Assembly: GCA_905209455.1 (NCBI GenBank)
Contig: CAJLTA010000017.1
Location: 1-49,818 of the forward strand
Reading direction: 5' to 3'
DNA from: an uncultured Collinsella sp.
GTDB taxonomy: Bacteria > Actinomycetota > Coriobacteriia > Coriobacteriales > Coriobacteriaceae
Length of the DNA stretch: 49,818 nucleotides
Shown here: in pieces, positions 9,716 to 18,376 of the stretch
How the letters are laid out: each line of letters begins with the position of its first letter
Position numbering within the stretch: the first letter of the stretch is position 1
The notes under the pieces: model-generated
The model's database searches: none
The model's input: only the letters and a program-made list of their open reading frames with translations
What the model was told of the DNA's origin: nothing
Position numbers and translations under genes: made by a program

Positions 9716-10726
9716 ATGGCTCGCGAGAGTGCTCGTTCTAAGGATACGGCTAAGCCTGGCATCAAGGAAGTTGCGGCGGTGGCGGGGGTTTCGCCTACTA
9801 CGGTATCTCGCGTGCTTAATAATCGCGGCTATATTAGCCAAGAGACCCGCGATAAGGTCCATGCCGCGATGAAGCGCATCAACTATACGCCCAACGATAT
9901 CGCCCGTGCCATGCTCAACGGTCGCCTGAATCTTATCGGTATGATCGTCCCCTATGTCAGCAGTCCGTTTCATGCCCAAGTGGTTCAAGTCATTGAGCAT
10001 ACCCTGGCCGAAAACGGTTTTAAGATGCTGCTGTGCAATAGCGCCAATCGACCCGAGCTTGAGCGCTCTTATATCGACATGCTTCGACGCAATATGGTTG
10101 ATGGCGTCATCGTCAACTCGCTTAATATCGGTGCCGAGGCGTATGCCGAGATGGGTTTGAGTCTGGTTGGTATCGACTGCGACCTTGGCGAGGCCTCTGT
10201 TCAGATTGCGAGCGACAGCTATAGTATCGGCGAACTTGCCACGCGTCGCCTGATCGATGACGGGTGTTCGCGCACCCTGTGCCTGCGCAGCAATAGCCGC
10301 ATGCGCATGCCTGCCAATAAGCGTACCGATGCCTACCTCGATGTTGTTGAGCAGGCCGGTTTGCCCGCGCTTGTCCGTGAGGTCGAGTTCGTTAAGCCCG
10401 ACGACGAAAAGAGCGCGGTCGTTGCGAAGATCCTCGATGAGAACCCCGATATTGACGGCATCTTTGCGGGAGACGACACGATGGCGGCTATCTGTCTTAA
10501 CGTGATGAAGCAGCGCGGCTTGAGCGCTCCGGGCGATATTAAGGTCGTGGGCGCGGATGGTGCCCGCCGCACTATGACGTTTATGCCTGACTTAACAACC
10601 GTTCGCCAAGATATCGATCGCATCGGAGAGCTCGCGGCGCAATCCATCATTGCTCTTATTAACGGCGAAAAGCCCGAATCGAATATCAAGCTCCCCGTTG
10701 AACTCATTGAGGGTAAAACCGCGTAG
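9716..10726 (+). CDS. LacI-family transcriptional regulator of the sucrose/fructoside cluster
   Basis: A 336-residue LacI/GalR protein. The N-terminal helix-turn-helix reads IKEVAAVAGVSPTTVSRVLNNRGYIS, with the hinge at YTPNDIARAMLNGR. A periplasmic-binding-protein-like sensor domain follows, with GIFAGDDTMA and VVGADGARR in typical positions. The ATG at 9716 was preferred over one at 9695 because it directly follows GGGGGAGGG and gives the normal family length. It precedes the GH32 and PTS genes, and similar operator-like sites occur at its own promoter and theirs. It is likely a sugar- or sugar-phosphate-relieved repressor; the effector is not evident. Confidence 0.92.
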   Translation: MARESARSKDTAKPGIKEVAAVAGVSPTTVSRVLNNRGYISQETRDKVHAAMKRINYTPNDIARAMLNGRLNLIGMIVPYVSSPFHAQVVQVIEHTLAENGFKMLLCNSANRPELERSYIDMLRRNMVDGVIVNSLNIGAEAYAEMGLSLVGIDCDLGEASVQIASDSYSIGELATRRLIDDGCSRTLCLRSNSRMRMPANKRTDAYLDVVEQAGLPALVREVEFVKPDDEKSAVVAKILDENPDIDGIFAGDDTMAAICLNVMKQRGLSAPGDIKVVGADGARRTMTFMPDLTTVRQDIDRIGELAAQSIIALINGEKPESNIKLPVELIEGKTA

Positions 10727-10783
10727 TTCATCCCGTGCCAAAAGAATTCCTCAAACACCTCTGATGACCGTTCGCCGGCATAT

Positions 10784-10800
10784 GTCAACCGTTTGCCGAC
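10784..10800 (+). promoter_or_regulatory. LacI-type operator, upstream auxiliary site
   Basis: TGTCAACCGTTTGCCGA keeps the central CGTTTG and the TGTCAA end of LacI-family operators. It lies about 45 bp upstream of the paired operators of the GH32 gene. Confidence 0.4.
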
Positions 10801-10828
10801 GACTGGAACTGCGAAAAGACGTATTGGT

Positions 10829-10867
10829 GTGAAAACGTTTGACATATGAAAACGATTGACATATCTT
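10829..10867 (+). promoter_or_regulatory. Promoter overlapping two directly repeated LacI-type operators
   Basis: TGAAAACGTTTGACA (10830-10844) and TGAAAACGATTGACA (10847-10861) are direct repeats 17 bp apart. The first one's TTGACA (10839-10844) can serve as a -35 with TATCTT (10862-10867) as the -10 and a 17-bp spacer. A bound repressor would cover both promoter boxes. Confidence 0.65.
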
Positions 10868-10910
10868 GCAGTTGTACCGAGTTAGTATCTCGTGAGAAAG
10901 GAAGTCTCGG

Positions 10911-12293
10911 ATGCACAAGGTGTATTACCAGCCTGAGGGAATTTGGGTAGGCGACATCATGCCGTACGGCGAGGACGGCACGTTCTATCTCTATCATCAG
11001 CGTGACACGCGAAACCCCGGACCTTTCGGAGAGCCGTTTGGCTGGGCACTCGCGACAACCAAGGACTTCGTCAATTACAAAGACTTTGGCGAGAGCCTTG
11101 AGCGTGGCGGCGACGAGGAAGTCGACCAGTATGTTTATGCCGGCACGGTGTTTAAGGTGGGCGACAAGTACCATGCGCTCTACACTGGTTGCAATCGCGA
11201 TAAGGTCAAGGCACGCTTGATGAAGCAGGTTCTTCTTCACGCAACGAGTGACGACGCCGTCAAGTGGGAGAAGAACATCGCCGAGACGCTGCTTCCGCCC
11301 CAGGAGGGTTACGATGACCGCAACTGGCGCGATCCCTTTGTGCTTTGGGATGAGGAGAACGAAGAGTACATGCTCATCCTCGGCACGCGTGTGGGCGAGG
11401 ACAAGCGTCTGATGACCGGTCGTCTGGTCAAGTTCACCTCCAAGGACCTGGATACCTGGGAGTTCCAGGGCGACTGGTGGAATCCGGGCCTGTACACCAT
11501 GTTCGAAATGCCTGATCTCTTTAAGATGGGCGACTGGTGGTATCTGGTGTTCTCCGAGTACAGTGATGGCAACAAGACCCGTTACCGCATGTCTCGCTCT
11601 ATCAACGGTCCTTGGATCACTCCTGCGGACGATTCCTTCGATGGCCGCGCGTACTATGCCGCGCGTACCGCATTTGATGGCGAGCGCCGCGTTCTCTTTG
11701 GTTGGGTTCCTACGCGTGACGAGGGCGGCGACCCCAGCTCTTACCTGTGGGGTGGCACCTTTATGCCTCTCGAGATCGTTCAGCGTGCCGACGGAACGCT
11801 CGGCACCAAGCTCCCTGACAGCATGCTTGGCGCCTTTGGCGAGGCTAAGGCAGTCGAGGCCTTTGAGCTTTCCTGCGAGTCGGGCAAGGTCGAGCAGGTG
11901 CTCGCCGCGGATGCCGGTTCCACCTATATGCTCGATGCCGACATCGAGCTCGCCGGTGACGCTGCCGGCTTCTCGGTGAAGCTTGCCGAGGACGCCGAGT
12001 CCGGTCTTGCCTATGAGTTCCGCGCCAACCTGCGTGAGGGCAAGCTCGAGTTTACGGCGGCCCCCCAGTATCCGTGGTTCCAGGTCAACAACATGGGCCT
12101 CGAGCGTCCGTTGTTCTTTAAGGGCGAGGGCACTCATCATGTGCGCCTGGTCGTTGACGACGATATCGCGACCATCTTTGTCGATGATGTTGCGCTTAAC
12201 GCGCGCTTCTGCAATAAGCAGGGCCAGGGTGTGGCACTGACGGTCACCGACGGTACGCTCAAGTGCGCAAATGCAACGATCGCGTCTCTGTAA
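10911..12293 (+). CDS. Atypical GH32-family (clan GH-J) glycoside hydrolase
   Basis: 460 residues with a five-bladed propeller N-terminal half and a C-terminal beta-sandwich. The usual nucleophile motif WLNDPNG is replaced by GIWVGDIMPYGEDG (Asp kept, near residue 15). The middle acid motif is NWRDPF, and the acid/base motif ECPDLF reads EMPDLF. The three acidic residues therefore persist, but the surroundings differ from classical invertases, pointing to a distinct subfamily with an uncertain fructoside substrate. There is no signal peptide, so the substrate is cytoplasmic, probably delivered by the PTS encoded next. The ATG at 10911 follows GAAAGGAAG. Confidence 0.88.
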   Translation: MHKVYYQPEGIWVGDIMPYGEDGTFYLYHQRDTRNPGPFGEPFGWALATTKDFVNYKDFGESLERGGDEEVDQYVYAGTVFKVGDKYHALYTGCNRDKVKARLMKQVLLHATSDDAVKWEKNIAETLLPPQEGYDDRNWRDPFVLWDEENEEYMLILGTRVGEDKRLMTGRLVKFTSKDLDTWEFQGDWWNPGLYTMFEMPDLFKMGDWWYLVFSEYSDGNKTRYRMSRSINGPWITPADDSFDGRAYYAARTAFDGERRVLFGWVPTRDEGGDPSSYLWGGTFMPLEIVQRADGTLGTKLPDSMLGAFGEAKAVEAFELSCESGKVEQVLAADAGSTYMLDADIELAGDAAGFSVKLAEDAESGLAYEFRANLREGKLEFTAAPQYPWFQVNNMGLERPLFFKGEGTHHVRLVVDDDIATIFVDDVALNARFCNKQGQGVALTVTDGTLKCANATIASL

Positions 12294-12298
12294 TGGCA

Positions 12299-12314
12299 TC
12301 AAAACGTTTTATGA
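12299..12314 (+). promoter_or_regulatory. LacI-type operator before the PTS gene
   Basis: TCAAAACGTTTTATGA, a near-palindrome around CGTTTT between the atypical GH32 gene and the PTS gene, matches the other operators of the cluster in its AAAACG core. Confidence 0.5.
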
Positions 12315-12338
12315 TTTCGTAAGGGAATGGAGAGGAAC

Positions 12339-13790
12339 ATGGACTACAAAGTAGTGTCTCAGCAAGTCGTCGATAACGTCGGCGGTCTGGAGAACATCGA
12401 GGGCGCCACGCATTGCGTTACGCGTCTGCGTCTGGTGCTCAAGGATACGAGCAAGTACAACAAGGCCGAGCTCGAGAACATCGATGGCGTCAAGGGCGTG
12501 CTGTACAACAGCGGCCAGCTCATGATCATCTTCGGTACCGGTACCGTCAACAAGGTCTACGATGAGTTTATGGCTCTGACGGGCGTTAAGGAGATCAGCG
12601 CTTCCGAGGTCAAGGGCGCCGAGGCGGACAAGAAGGGCAAGTTCTTCTCGGTCCTCAAGGTATTCTCGGATATCTTTATCCCCATCATTCCCGCTTTCGT
12701 CGGCGCTGCTATCATCATCGGCCTTAAGTCGCTGATCGTTGCCAACGGCCTCTTTGGCATGGAGGGCAGCCTTGCCGACCACAGCGAGTTCCTCAAGAAC
12801 CTCGCAAGCTTCTTTGCCATTATCGCCACCACGTTTGACTACCTGCCTGTCCTGGTTATGTACAGCGCGGTGAAGCGTTTTGGCGGTAACCCGATTCTGG
12901 GCATCCTCGTCGGTATCGTCATGGTTCACCCGAGCCTTATGAACCGTAACGCGTTCGTTATGGATCCGTCGGGTGCTGAGTACTGGAACTTTGGTCCGCT
13001 CTCCATCCCCATGGTTGCTTTCCAGGGCGGCGTGTTCCCTGCAATCCTGACTGCCTGGTTTATGGCCAAGGTCGAAAAGATTGCCCAGAAGTACATCCCC
13101 GAGGTCGTCTCGTTTGTCTTTGTCCCGACCGTTACCCTGATTCTTGCTAACGTTGCCCTGTTCACCGTGTTCGGCCCGCTCGGCAACCTGATCGGCGACG
13201 TCCTCGCTGGCGTAATCGATGTCCTGTACAACAGGATGGGCGTCTTTGGCGCCTTTGTCTTTGCCGCGTTCCTGCAGCCGCTCGTCGTTACCGGTACGCA
13301 TCAGTTCATCCAGGGTATTGAGGCCAACCTCGTTGCCACGACTGGCTTCAACTACATCCAGGCAATCTGGTCGGTTTCCATCATCGCCCAGGGCGGTGGC
13401 GCCATCGGCATGTACCTCATTCACAAGAAGCATTCCAAAGAGCGCAACATCTGCATGTCGTCCTTTATCCCGACGCTGGTCGGTATCTCCGAGCCCGCAA
13501 TCTTTGCTGCAAACATGCGCTACTCGATCATCCCGTTCATCTGCGCTTGCATCGGTGCAGGCTGCGGCGGTGCCTTCGTGAAGCTCTTTGAGGTGCGCGC
13601 CATCGGTCAGGGTCTGACCGGCGTGCTTGGCCTGCTCATCGTCACGCCCGAGACGCTCGTGTGGTATGTGGCTGGCAATCTCATCGCCTTTATCGTGCCG
13701 ATCGTCTTGATCTTTGCCTACAACAAGGCAAAGGGCGTGCCGACCACTGATGAAGAGGGCGCTGGTGCTGGCTTCGATGTCAGCTTCTAG
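12339..13790 (+). CDS. scrA: PTS EIIBC component, sucrose-type (glucose superfamily)
   Basis: Imports and phosphorylates a sugar, probably sucrose given the flanking GH32 genes. Residues 1-85 form the EIIB domain with the phospho-accepting cysteine in GATHCVTRLRL (Cys26). After a short linker the EIIC domain has about ten membrane segments, and includes the GTHQFIQGIEANL loop and GISEPAIFAANMRY. No EIIA domain is fused, so a partner EIIA must be encoded elsewhere. ATG 12339 follows GGAGAGG; ATG 12327 would overlap that ribosome-binding site. Sugar specificity is inferred from context. Confidence 0.9.
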   Translation: MDYKVVSQQVVDNVGGLENIEGATHCVTRLRLVLKDTSKYNKAELENIDGVKGVLYNSGQLMIIFGTGTVNKVYDEFMALTGVKEISASEVKGAEADKKGKFFSVLKVFSDIFIPIIPAFVGAAIIIGLKSLIVANGLFGMEGSLADHSEFLKNLASFFAIIATTFDYLPVLVMYSAVKRFGGNPILGILVGIVMVHPSLMNRNAFVMDPSGAEYWNFGPLSIPMVAFQGGVFPAILTAWFMAKVEKIAQKYIPEVVSFVFVPTVTLILANVALFTVFGPLGNLIGDVLAGVIDVLYNRMGVFGAFVFAAFLQPLVVTGTHQFIQGIEANLVATTGFNYIQAIWSVSIIAQGGGAIGMYLIHKKHSKERNICMSSFIPTLVGISEPAIFAANMRYSIIPFICACIGAGCGGAFVKLFEVRAIGQGLTGVLGLLIVTPETLVWYVAGNLIAFIVPIVLIFAYNKAKGVPTTDEEGAGAGFDVSF

Positions 13791-13827
13791 TTGAGCCGTT
13801 CAGCGTAATCTGAGGATAAGTCCATTT

Positions 13828-13869
13828 GGGGAAGGGCGTTCGACTCGTGTGAGTCGAGCGTCCTTCCCC
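13828..13869 (+). terminator. Long hairpin between the PTS and sucrose-6-phosphate hydrolase genes
   Basis: GGGGAAGG ... CCTTCCCC with an inner CGACTC/GAGTCG stem and a GTGT loop. There is no T-run, so it may stabilise or process the message within the cluster rather than end it. Confidence 0.55.
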
Positions 13870-13891
13870 ATAGACGAGAAAGTCAACGGCG

Positions 13892-15334
13892 ATGTTTAAT
13901 CAAAAAAATAAGGTGACACGCGCGGACTATGAGCAGTGGCGTGCCGGACAGGATGAGACGGCGGGTCGCATCGCGTCCGACCCCGATAGGCTCCTGTTCC
14001 ATGTGGAGCCTGAGCTTGGCTGGCTCAACGACCCCAACGGTTTGGTGCAGATCGGTGATACGTATCACATCTATCACCAATACGATCCATTCGATGCTGC
14101 GCATGGCGGTCCAGTGATTTGGAATCATCTGACAACAAAGGATTTTGTGACGTACGAGAATCGCGGCCCTGTGCTGTTCCCCGATTCCGATTTGGATTCG
14201 AGCGGAGCGTATTCTGGTTCTGCCTTTGTACACGACGGCAAGATTCACTACTTCTATACCGGCAACGTCAAGCATTTTGACCGCGATGATTACGACTACG
14301 TGTTGACGGGCCGTGAGCAAAACCAGATTCATGTGGTTGCCGAGAACCCCGACGAATTGGGCGAGAAGCGCATAGCTGTTGGGCCGGTCGATTACCCCGA
14401 CGATATCGGTACGCACGTGCGTGATCCCAAAATCCTTGAACACGATGGTATCTACTACATGGTTCTGGGCGCTCGTACGAAAGACGACCGCGGCTGCGTG
14501 CTTGTCTATACCTCGAGCGATCTAGAGGACTGGAGCTATGCGACGCGCATTGAGTTGGGCGAGAAGTTTGGCTTTATGTGGGAGTGCCCCGATCTGTTTG
14601 AGCTCGATGGTGAGCTTATTCTCGTTTGCTGTCCGCAGGGTGTGTCCGCCGATGGATGGCGTTACCGCAATCCGCACCAGTGCGTGTGGTTTCCCATCGA
14701 GGCCGATTGGGAGGCGCCGAGTTTTAAGATCGCCGGGCAGGGCATGCCCCCGATGGTCGATGCCGGCTTTGATTTCTACGCACCGCAGTCTTTTGAGGAT
14801 GCTGCGGGTCGGCGTTTGATGATCGGGTGGTCGGGTTGCCCCGATGCGACGGCAAAAAGCCCGACGGTGGCACGCGGGTGGCAGTGCGCGTTGACGGTGC
14901 CGAGAGAACTGAGCATGCGCGATGGTAAGCTCTGTCAGCAGCCGGTGCACGAGATTGAGAGGATGCGCGGCGACTGCGTTTGCGCGACAGGCGGTGAAAC
15001 CGTTGAGGAGCCGGGCCGCCTGTTTGATCTTGTGGTTTCCTGTGAGGGCGCCCAGGTGATCGAGCTCGAAATCCGCAAGGGTGTCTTTGTGCGCTATGCA
15101 GACGGGATGCTTACCCTCGACATGGGTGACGAAGGCTATGGGCGCGACCAGAGGTCGATCGAGCTCAGCGAGCTTCGCGACCTGCGCGTGCTTTCGGACA
15201 CTACGATGGTCGAGATTTTTGCAAATGGCGGCGAGGCGGCACTTACGAGCCGTACCTATTCGCCGGCGGTTCCGGCGATGGGGTTGCATGCCGAGGGTGC
15301 GGCGTCGATGGATTTCTACCGCCTCGCGCATTAA
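13892..15334 (+). CDS. scrB: Sucrose-6-phosphate hydrolase / beta-fructofuranosidase, GH32
   Basis: 480 residues, normal for bacterial GH32. It carries all three canonical acid motifs: WLNDPNG with nucleophile Asp47, VRDPKIL (transition-state stabiliser), and WECPDLF (acid/base Glu). No signal peptide is present, so it acts in the cytosol, fitting hydrolysis of PTS-imported sucrose 6-phosphate to glucose 6-phosphate and fructose. It follows the PTS gene by about 100 bp across a hairpin. The ribosome-binding site at ATG 13892 is weak, so translation may be low or coupled. A role on short fructo-oligosaccharides is also possible. Confidence 0.93.
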   Translation: MFNQKNKVTRADYEQWRAGQDETAGRIASDPDRLLFHVEPELGWLNDPNGLVQIGDTYHIYHQYDPFDAAHGGPVIWNHLTTKDFVTYENRGPVLFPDSDLDSSGAYSGSAFVHDGKIHYFYTGNVKHFDRDDYDYVLTGREQNQIHVVAENPDELGEKRIAVGPVDYPDDIGTHVRDPKILEHDGIYYMVLGARTKDDRGCVLVYTSSDLEDWSYATRIELGEKFGFMWECPDLFELDGELILVCCPQGVSADGWRYRNPHQCVWFPIEADWEAPSFKIAGQGMPPMVDAGFDFYAPQSFEDAAGRRLMIGWSGCPDATAKSPTVARGWQCALTVPRELSMRDGKLCQQPVHEIERMRGDCVCATGGETVEEPGRLFDLVVSCEGAQVIELEIRKGVFVRYADGMLTLDMGDEGYGRDQRSIELSELRDLRVLSDTTMVEIFANGGEAALTSRTYSPAVPAMGLHAEGAASMDFYRLAH

Positions 15335-15610
15335 CCGTGTGTGGAGCGCGATTGGACTTGCTGGGCGGAATGTGTCGCAGTCGCTGCAGCGAACTACCGT
15401 TCATCGCGTATAGCTACCGTTTGCGGAATAAGTAACACTCCTTAATAAACCGTGTAGAATCTCAGATAAGCACGGAGTTTTCCAGGGAGACGCTGTCCTT
15501 TGTTGTGTGCAAGGGGCGGCGTCTCTTTGGCGCTTGGACGCCGTTGTGCAACAGTGCGGCGGTGCGTGCCATGTATTGAAAAGCCAATGTCGAGATGGGT
15601 CGTGATATTA
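15335..15610 (+). other. Gene-free leader region before degV with terminator-like hairpin
   Basis: No gene seen. GAGACGC at 15487-15493 pairs with GCGTCTC at 15519-15525, with an inner TCCTT/AAGG pairing and a following TTT. With a possible -10 box TAGAAT near 15451, this could be a short leader transcript with an attenuator before degV. The evidence is modest. Confidence 0.35.
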
Positions 15611-16465
15611 ATGGGCAAGTACGTAATCGTGGTCGAGTCTGGGTCGGATGTGACGCCGGAGCTCTGCGAGCGCTACGGCATCGTGCGCGTGCCCATGCAT
15701 GTCACGATTGGTGACGAGACCGTCGAGGACGGCTCGATCGATCCGCTCGAGATTTATTCGCGCTGCAATGAGTTTGGCGTGATGCCCAAGACCAGTGGCT
15801 GCGCGCCTGCGGATTTTGCTCACGTGTACGACCGCATTCACGCTGAGCAGCCCGACGCGACTATTTTGCATCTTGCATATTCCGAGGCCACGACCTGTTC
15901 GCATCAGTCCTCAAAGATTGCGGCCCAGGGGCGCGACTACGTGTTCTCCATGGACACGCGCTTTGTCTCGGTAGGCCAGTCGCTTGTTGTCGTCGAGACC
16001 GCCAAATACATCGAGGCTCACCCCGATGCCACCGTCGACGAGATCTTCGCCTTCGCGAACTCCGTCATGGACCGCGTGCTGTTGGGCTTTGTTCCTACGG
16101 ACCTTGCCTTCCTTAAGGCGGGCGGTCGCTTGTCCAACGTCGCGTTCCTGGGCGCCCATCTGCTCAAGATTAAGCCCTGCATTGAGGTAACGGGCGGCAA
16201 GTTCGTGGCAACCAAGAAGTTCCGCGGCTCTATGCTCAAGTGCGCCCGCGCCTTTATTGATCACATGGTTGCCAAGGGCGAGATTGACTACTCGCACATT
16301 GGCCTGGCGTATTCGGTAGGTCTTTCCGAGGAGCTGCGCGACGACATGGAAGTCTATGCACACGATCTTGGCTTTAAGGACATTACCTGGACTCAGGTCG
16401 GCGGCGTCATCTCGAGCCATTGCGGCCCGACCGCCTTCGGCGCGGTGCTCACGCTTAAGGCGTAA
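15611..16465 (+). CDS. DegV-family (FakB-like) fatty-acid-binding protein
   Basis: 284 residues. N-terminal VVESGSDVTPELCERYGIVRV and the threonine/serine loop MPKTSGCAPADF are DegV hallmarks, as are TDLAFLKAGGRLSN and LLKIKPCIEVTGGK in the second domain. Family members bind a fatty acid between two domains and present it to a fatty acid kinase. No kinase gene is adjacent. ATG 15611 gives the normal family length; longer in-frame extensions reach back into the hairpin-bearing leader and are unlikely. Confidence 0.92.
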   Translation: MGKYVIVVESGSDVTPELCERYGIVRVPMHVTIGDETVEDGSIDPLEIYSRCNEFGVMPKTSGCAPADFAHVYDRIHAEQPDATILHLAYSEATTCSHQSSKIAAQGRDYVFSMDTRFVSVGQSLVVVETAKYIEAHPDATVDEIFAFANSVMDRVLLGFVPTDLAFLKAGGRLSNVAFLGAHLLKIKPCIEVTGGKFVATKKFRGSMLKCARAFIDHMVAKGEIDYSHIGLAYSVGLSEELRDDMEVYAHDLGFKDITWTQVGGVISSHCGPTAFGAVLTLKA

Positions 16466-16496
16466 GGCCTGGAGTCTATCGATTTCTATTGCCTCG

Positions 16497-16533
16497 GCGG
16501 TGGGCGGGTTGCGATAACCCTCCCGCCGCTTTT
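16497..16533 (+). terminator. Intrinsic terminator after degV
   Basis: A 14-bp stem (GCGGTGGGCGGGTT with AACCCTCCCGCCGC, one mismatch and one G-T pair), a 5-base loop, and then TTTT. Confidence 0.8.
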
Positions 16534-16651
16534 GCGTGGAGTCAAATAGGACGACCTAATTGACCTCTAAACCGTTTCGCCATCATATGTATGGGCTAGA
16601 ATGGCTCTGGCATTTATGTAACTAAAACCAATGAGAGGCAAGGTAGCGGGA

Positions 16652-17470
16652 ATGGCTGAGATGACGCTCGAGGGTGTGGACGCTCGTCCCGAGGACTCCG
16701 CGTTTGCCCTGGGCCGCGTACATTCGATCGAGACGATGGGTACGGTTGACGGTCCCGGCATCCGCTTCGTAGTGTTTGTCCAAGGCTGTCCCATGCGCTG
16801 CGCGTATTGCCACAATCCCGATACCTGGTCGGTTAACGGCGGCACCATGGTGACCGTCGAGCATCTGATGGACGAGTTCCAGAGCAACCATGAGTTTTAC
16901 CGCAGCGGTGGCATTACCGTTTCGGGCGGCGAGCCGCTTCTGCAGCCCGAGTTTTTGGCCGACCTGTTCCGTGCAATGCACAACAACCCCGATGGTCGTG
17001 TGCATACCTGCCTGGATAGCTGTGGCTACGCCTTCGACCCTCAGCATCCCGAGAAGTTCGATGCCGTGCTCAACGAGACCGACATGGTACTGCTCGATAT
17101 TAAGCATGCCGACCCGGTCGAGCATAAAAAGCTGACCGGTTGTGATCCCGCACGCATCCTGGCGTTTGGCGATGAGCTTGCACGTCGCAATATCAAGGTC
17201 GTTATCCGCCACGTGGTTGTGCCGGGCATTACCGACACGGCGGAGGAGTGCGAGAAGCTCGGTCGCCTCATCGCTCCATGGCACAACGTGGTGGGCCTGG
17301 AAATGCTGCCGTATCACACGATGGGTGTCGTCAAGTACGAGCAACTGGGCATTCCCTATAAGCTCGAGGGCGTGCCCCAGATGGATACCGCGCGCATGCC
17401 CGAGCTGCGCAATGCCGTTATGGCCGGTATGAAAAAGCGCCGTGCGGAGCTCAGGTCGGCCATCGGCTAA
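16652..17470 (+). CDS. pflA: Pyruvate formate-lyase activating enzyme (radical SAM)
   Basis: 273 residues. It uses a 4Fe-4S cluster and S-adenosylmethionine to abstract hydrogen from the glycine of PFL. The cluster motif CPMRCAYC follows GTVDGPGIRFVVFVQG, and TVSGGEPLLQPEF and LDIKHADPVEHKKLTG match the family. It lies 7.3 kb from the split pflB, separated by the sucrose cluster and degV. Its substrate here would be the separately encoded radical domain docked on the PFL body. ATG 16652 is favoured for the GAGGCAAGG upstream; ATG 16631 would add seven residues. Confidence 0.95.
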   Translation: MAEMTLEGVDARPEDSAFALGRVHSIETMGTVDGPGIRFVVFVQGCPMRCAYCHNPDTWSVNGGTMVTVEHLMDEFQSNHEFYRSGGITVSGGEPLLQPEFLADLFRAMHNNPDGRVHTCLDSCGYAFDPQHPEKFDAVLNETDMVLLDIKHADPVEHKKLTGCDPARILAFGDELARRNIKVVIRHVVVPGITDTAEECEKLGRLIAPWHNVVGLEMLPYHTMGVVKYEQLGIPYKLEGVPQMDTARMPELRNAVMAGMKKRRAELRSAIG

Positions 17471-17596
17471 CAAGCCATTTTTGCCCCTTTATGATACCCG
17501 AGCTGTACTGGCCTAACGGCTTGGTGCTGACACGGTTGAGCCAAAATGCTGGTACCATACCGTGGATAAGCAATTTGCACGGATTTGGGGGATGGC

Positions 17597-18337
17597 ATGG
17601 CAACCATCGCGATCATAGGCGCACTCGAAAAAGAGGTTGCGCAGATTAAGGAAGAGCTGAGTGGCACGCATGAGTCGCAGGAGGCGGGCTTGACCGTTGT
17701 GAACGGTGGGCTTTCGGGTCTGACAGTAGTCGCCACGACGGCAGGCATGGGGACCGTGAACGCCGCTGCCGCAACGCAGCATCTCATCAGCAAATACGCC
17801 CCGCAGGCCGTTGTGTTTTCGGGCATTGCGGGCGGCCTAAACCCTAAACTCCATATTAACGACGTGGTTATAGGCAAGTGCCTGCGCTATCTGGATACCG
17901 ATACGGCACTCATCGCCGAGTCCGCGCCGGGGCTCGAGGAGTTTGTCTCGACACCGGCGTTGGCTGATGTTGCCGCCGCCGTGCTTGCCGAGCATGGATT
18001 TATGGATGCCTCGGCGGATGAGACTTCTGCGGAGAAGGACCCCAAGCAGTTCCTGTGTGGCACTATCGCCACGGGTGATCGCTTTGTTACGGGTGACGCC
18101 ATGCGTAACGCTGCGATTGAGGCCACGCATGCCGATTGCGTCGAGATGGAGGGCGCGGCAATTGCGCACATCGCGGCCAAGAATGGTGTCGATTGCCTGG
18201 TACTGCGCGCTATCAGCGATAATTGTGACGAGGCATATGACGCGTTTTGCGAGCGCGAGTTCGATCTGGACGAGTACGCTCGCACCGCGAGCGGCATCAC
18301 GCTTGACATCGTTCGTCGTATCGCCGCCGCGCAATAG
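17597..18337 (+). CDS. mtnN: 5'-methylthioadenosine/S-adenosylhomocysteine nucleosidase
   Basis: 246 residues of the PNP/UDP phosphorylase fold. N-terminal IAIIGALEKEVAQIKE, then VVFSGIAGGLNPKLHINDVVIG, and near the C-terminus EMEGAAIAHIA and RAISDNCDEA with the catalytic Asp, all standard for MtnN/Pfs. It removes adenine from MTA, SAH and 5'-deoxyadenosine. The last is the by-product of radical SAM enzymes such as the PflA encoded just upstream, so the pairing makes metabolic sense. ATG 17597 follows GGGGGA; an upstream TTG is not needed. Confidence 0.94.
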   Translation: MATIAIIGALEKEVAQIKEELSGTHESQEAGLTVVNGGLSGLTVVATTAGMGTVNAAAATQHLISKYAPQAVVFSGIAGGLNPKLHINDVVIGKCLRYLDTDTALIAESAPGLEEFVSTPALADVAAAVLAEHGFMDASADETSAEKDPKQFLCGTIATGDRFVTGDAMRNAAIEATHADCVEMEGAAIAHIAAKNGVDCLVLRAISDNCDEAYDAFCEREFDLDEYARTASGITLDIVRRIAAAQ

Positions 18338-18376
18338 CACGCCCGTTTTGTAAGAACCTACGACCAAGGAGTGTCC

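Noticed and set aside
10785..12302. 505-codon open frame antisense to the atypical GH32 gene
   Set aside because: No recognisable motifs, starts and ends without ribosome-binding site or terminator, and the plus strand has a clear GH-J protein.
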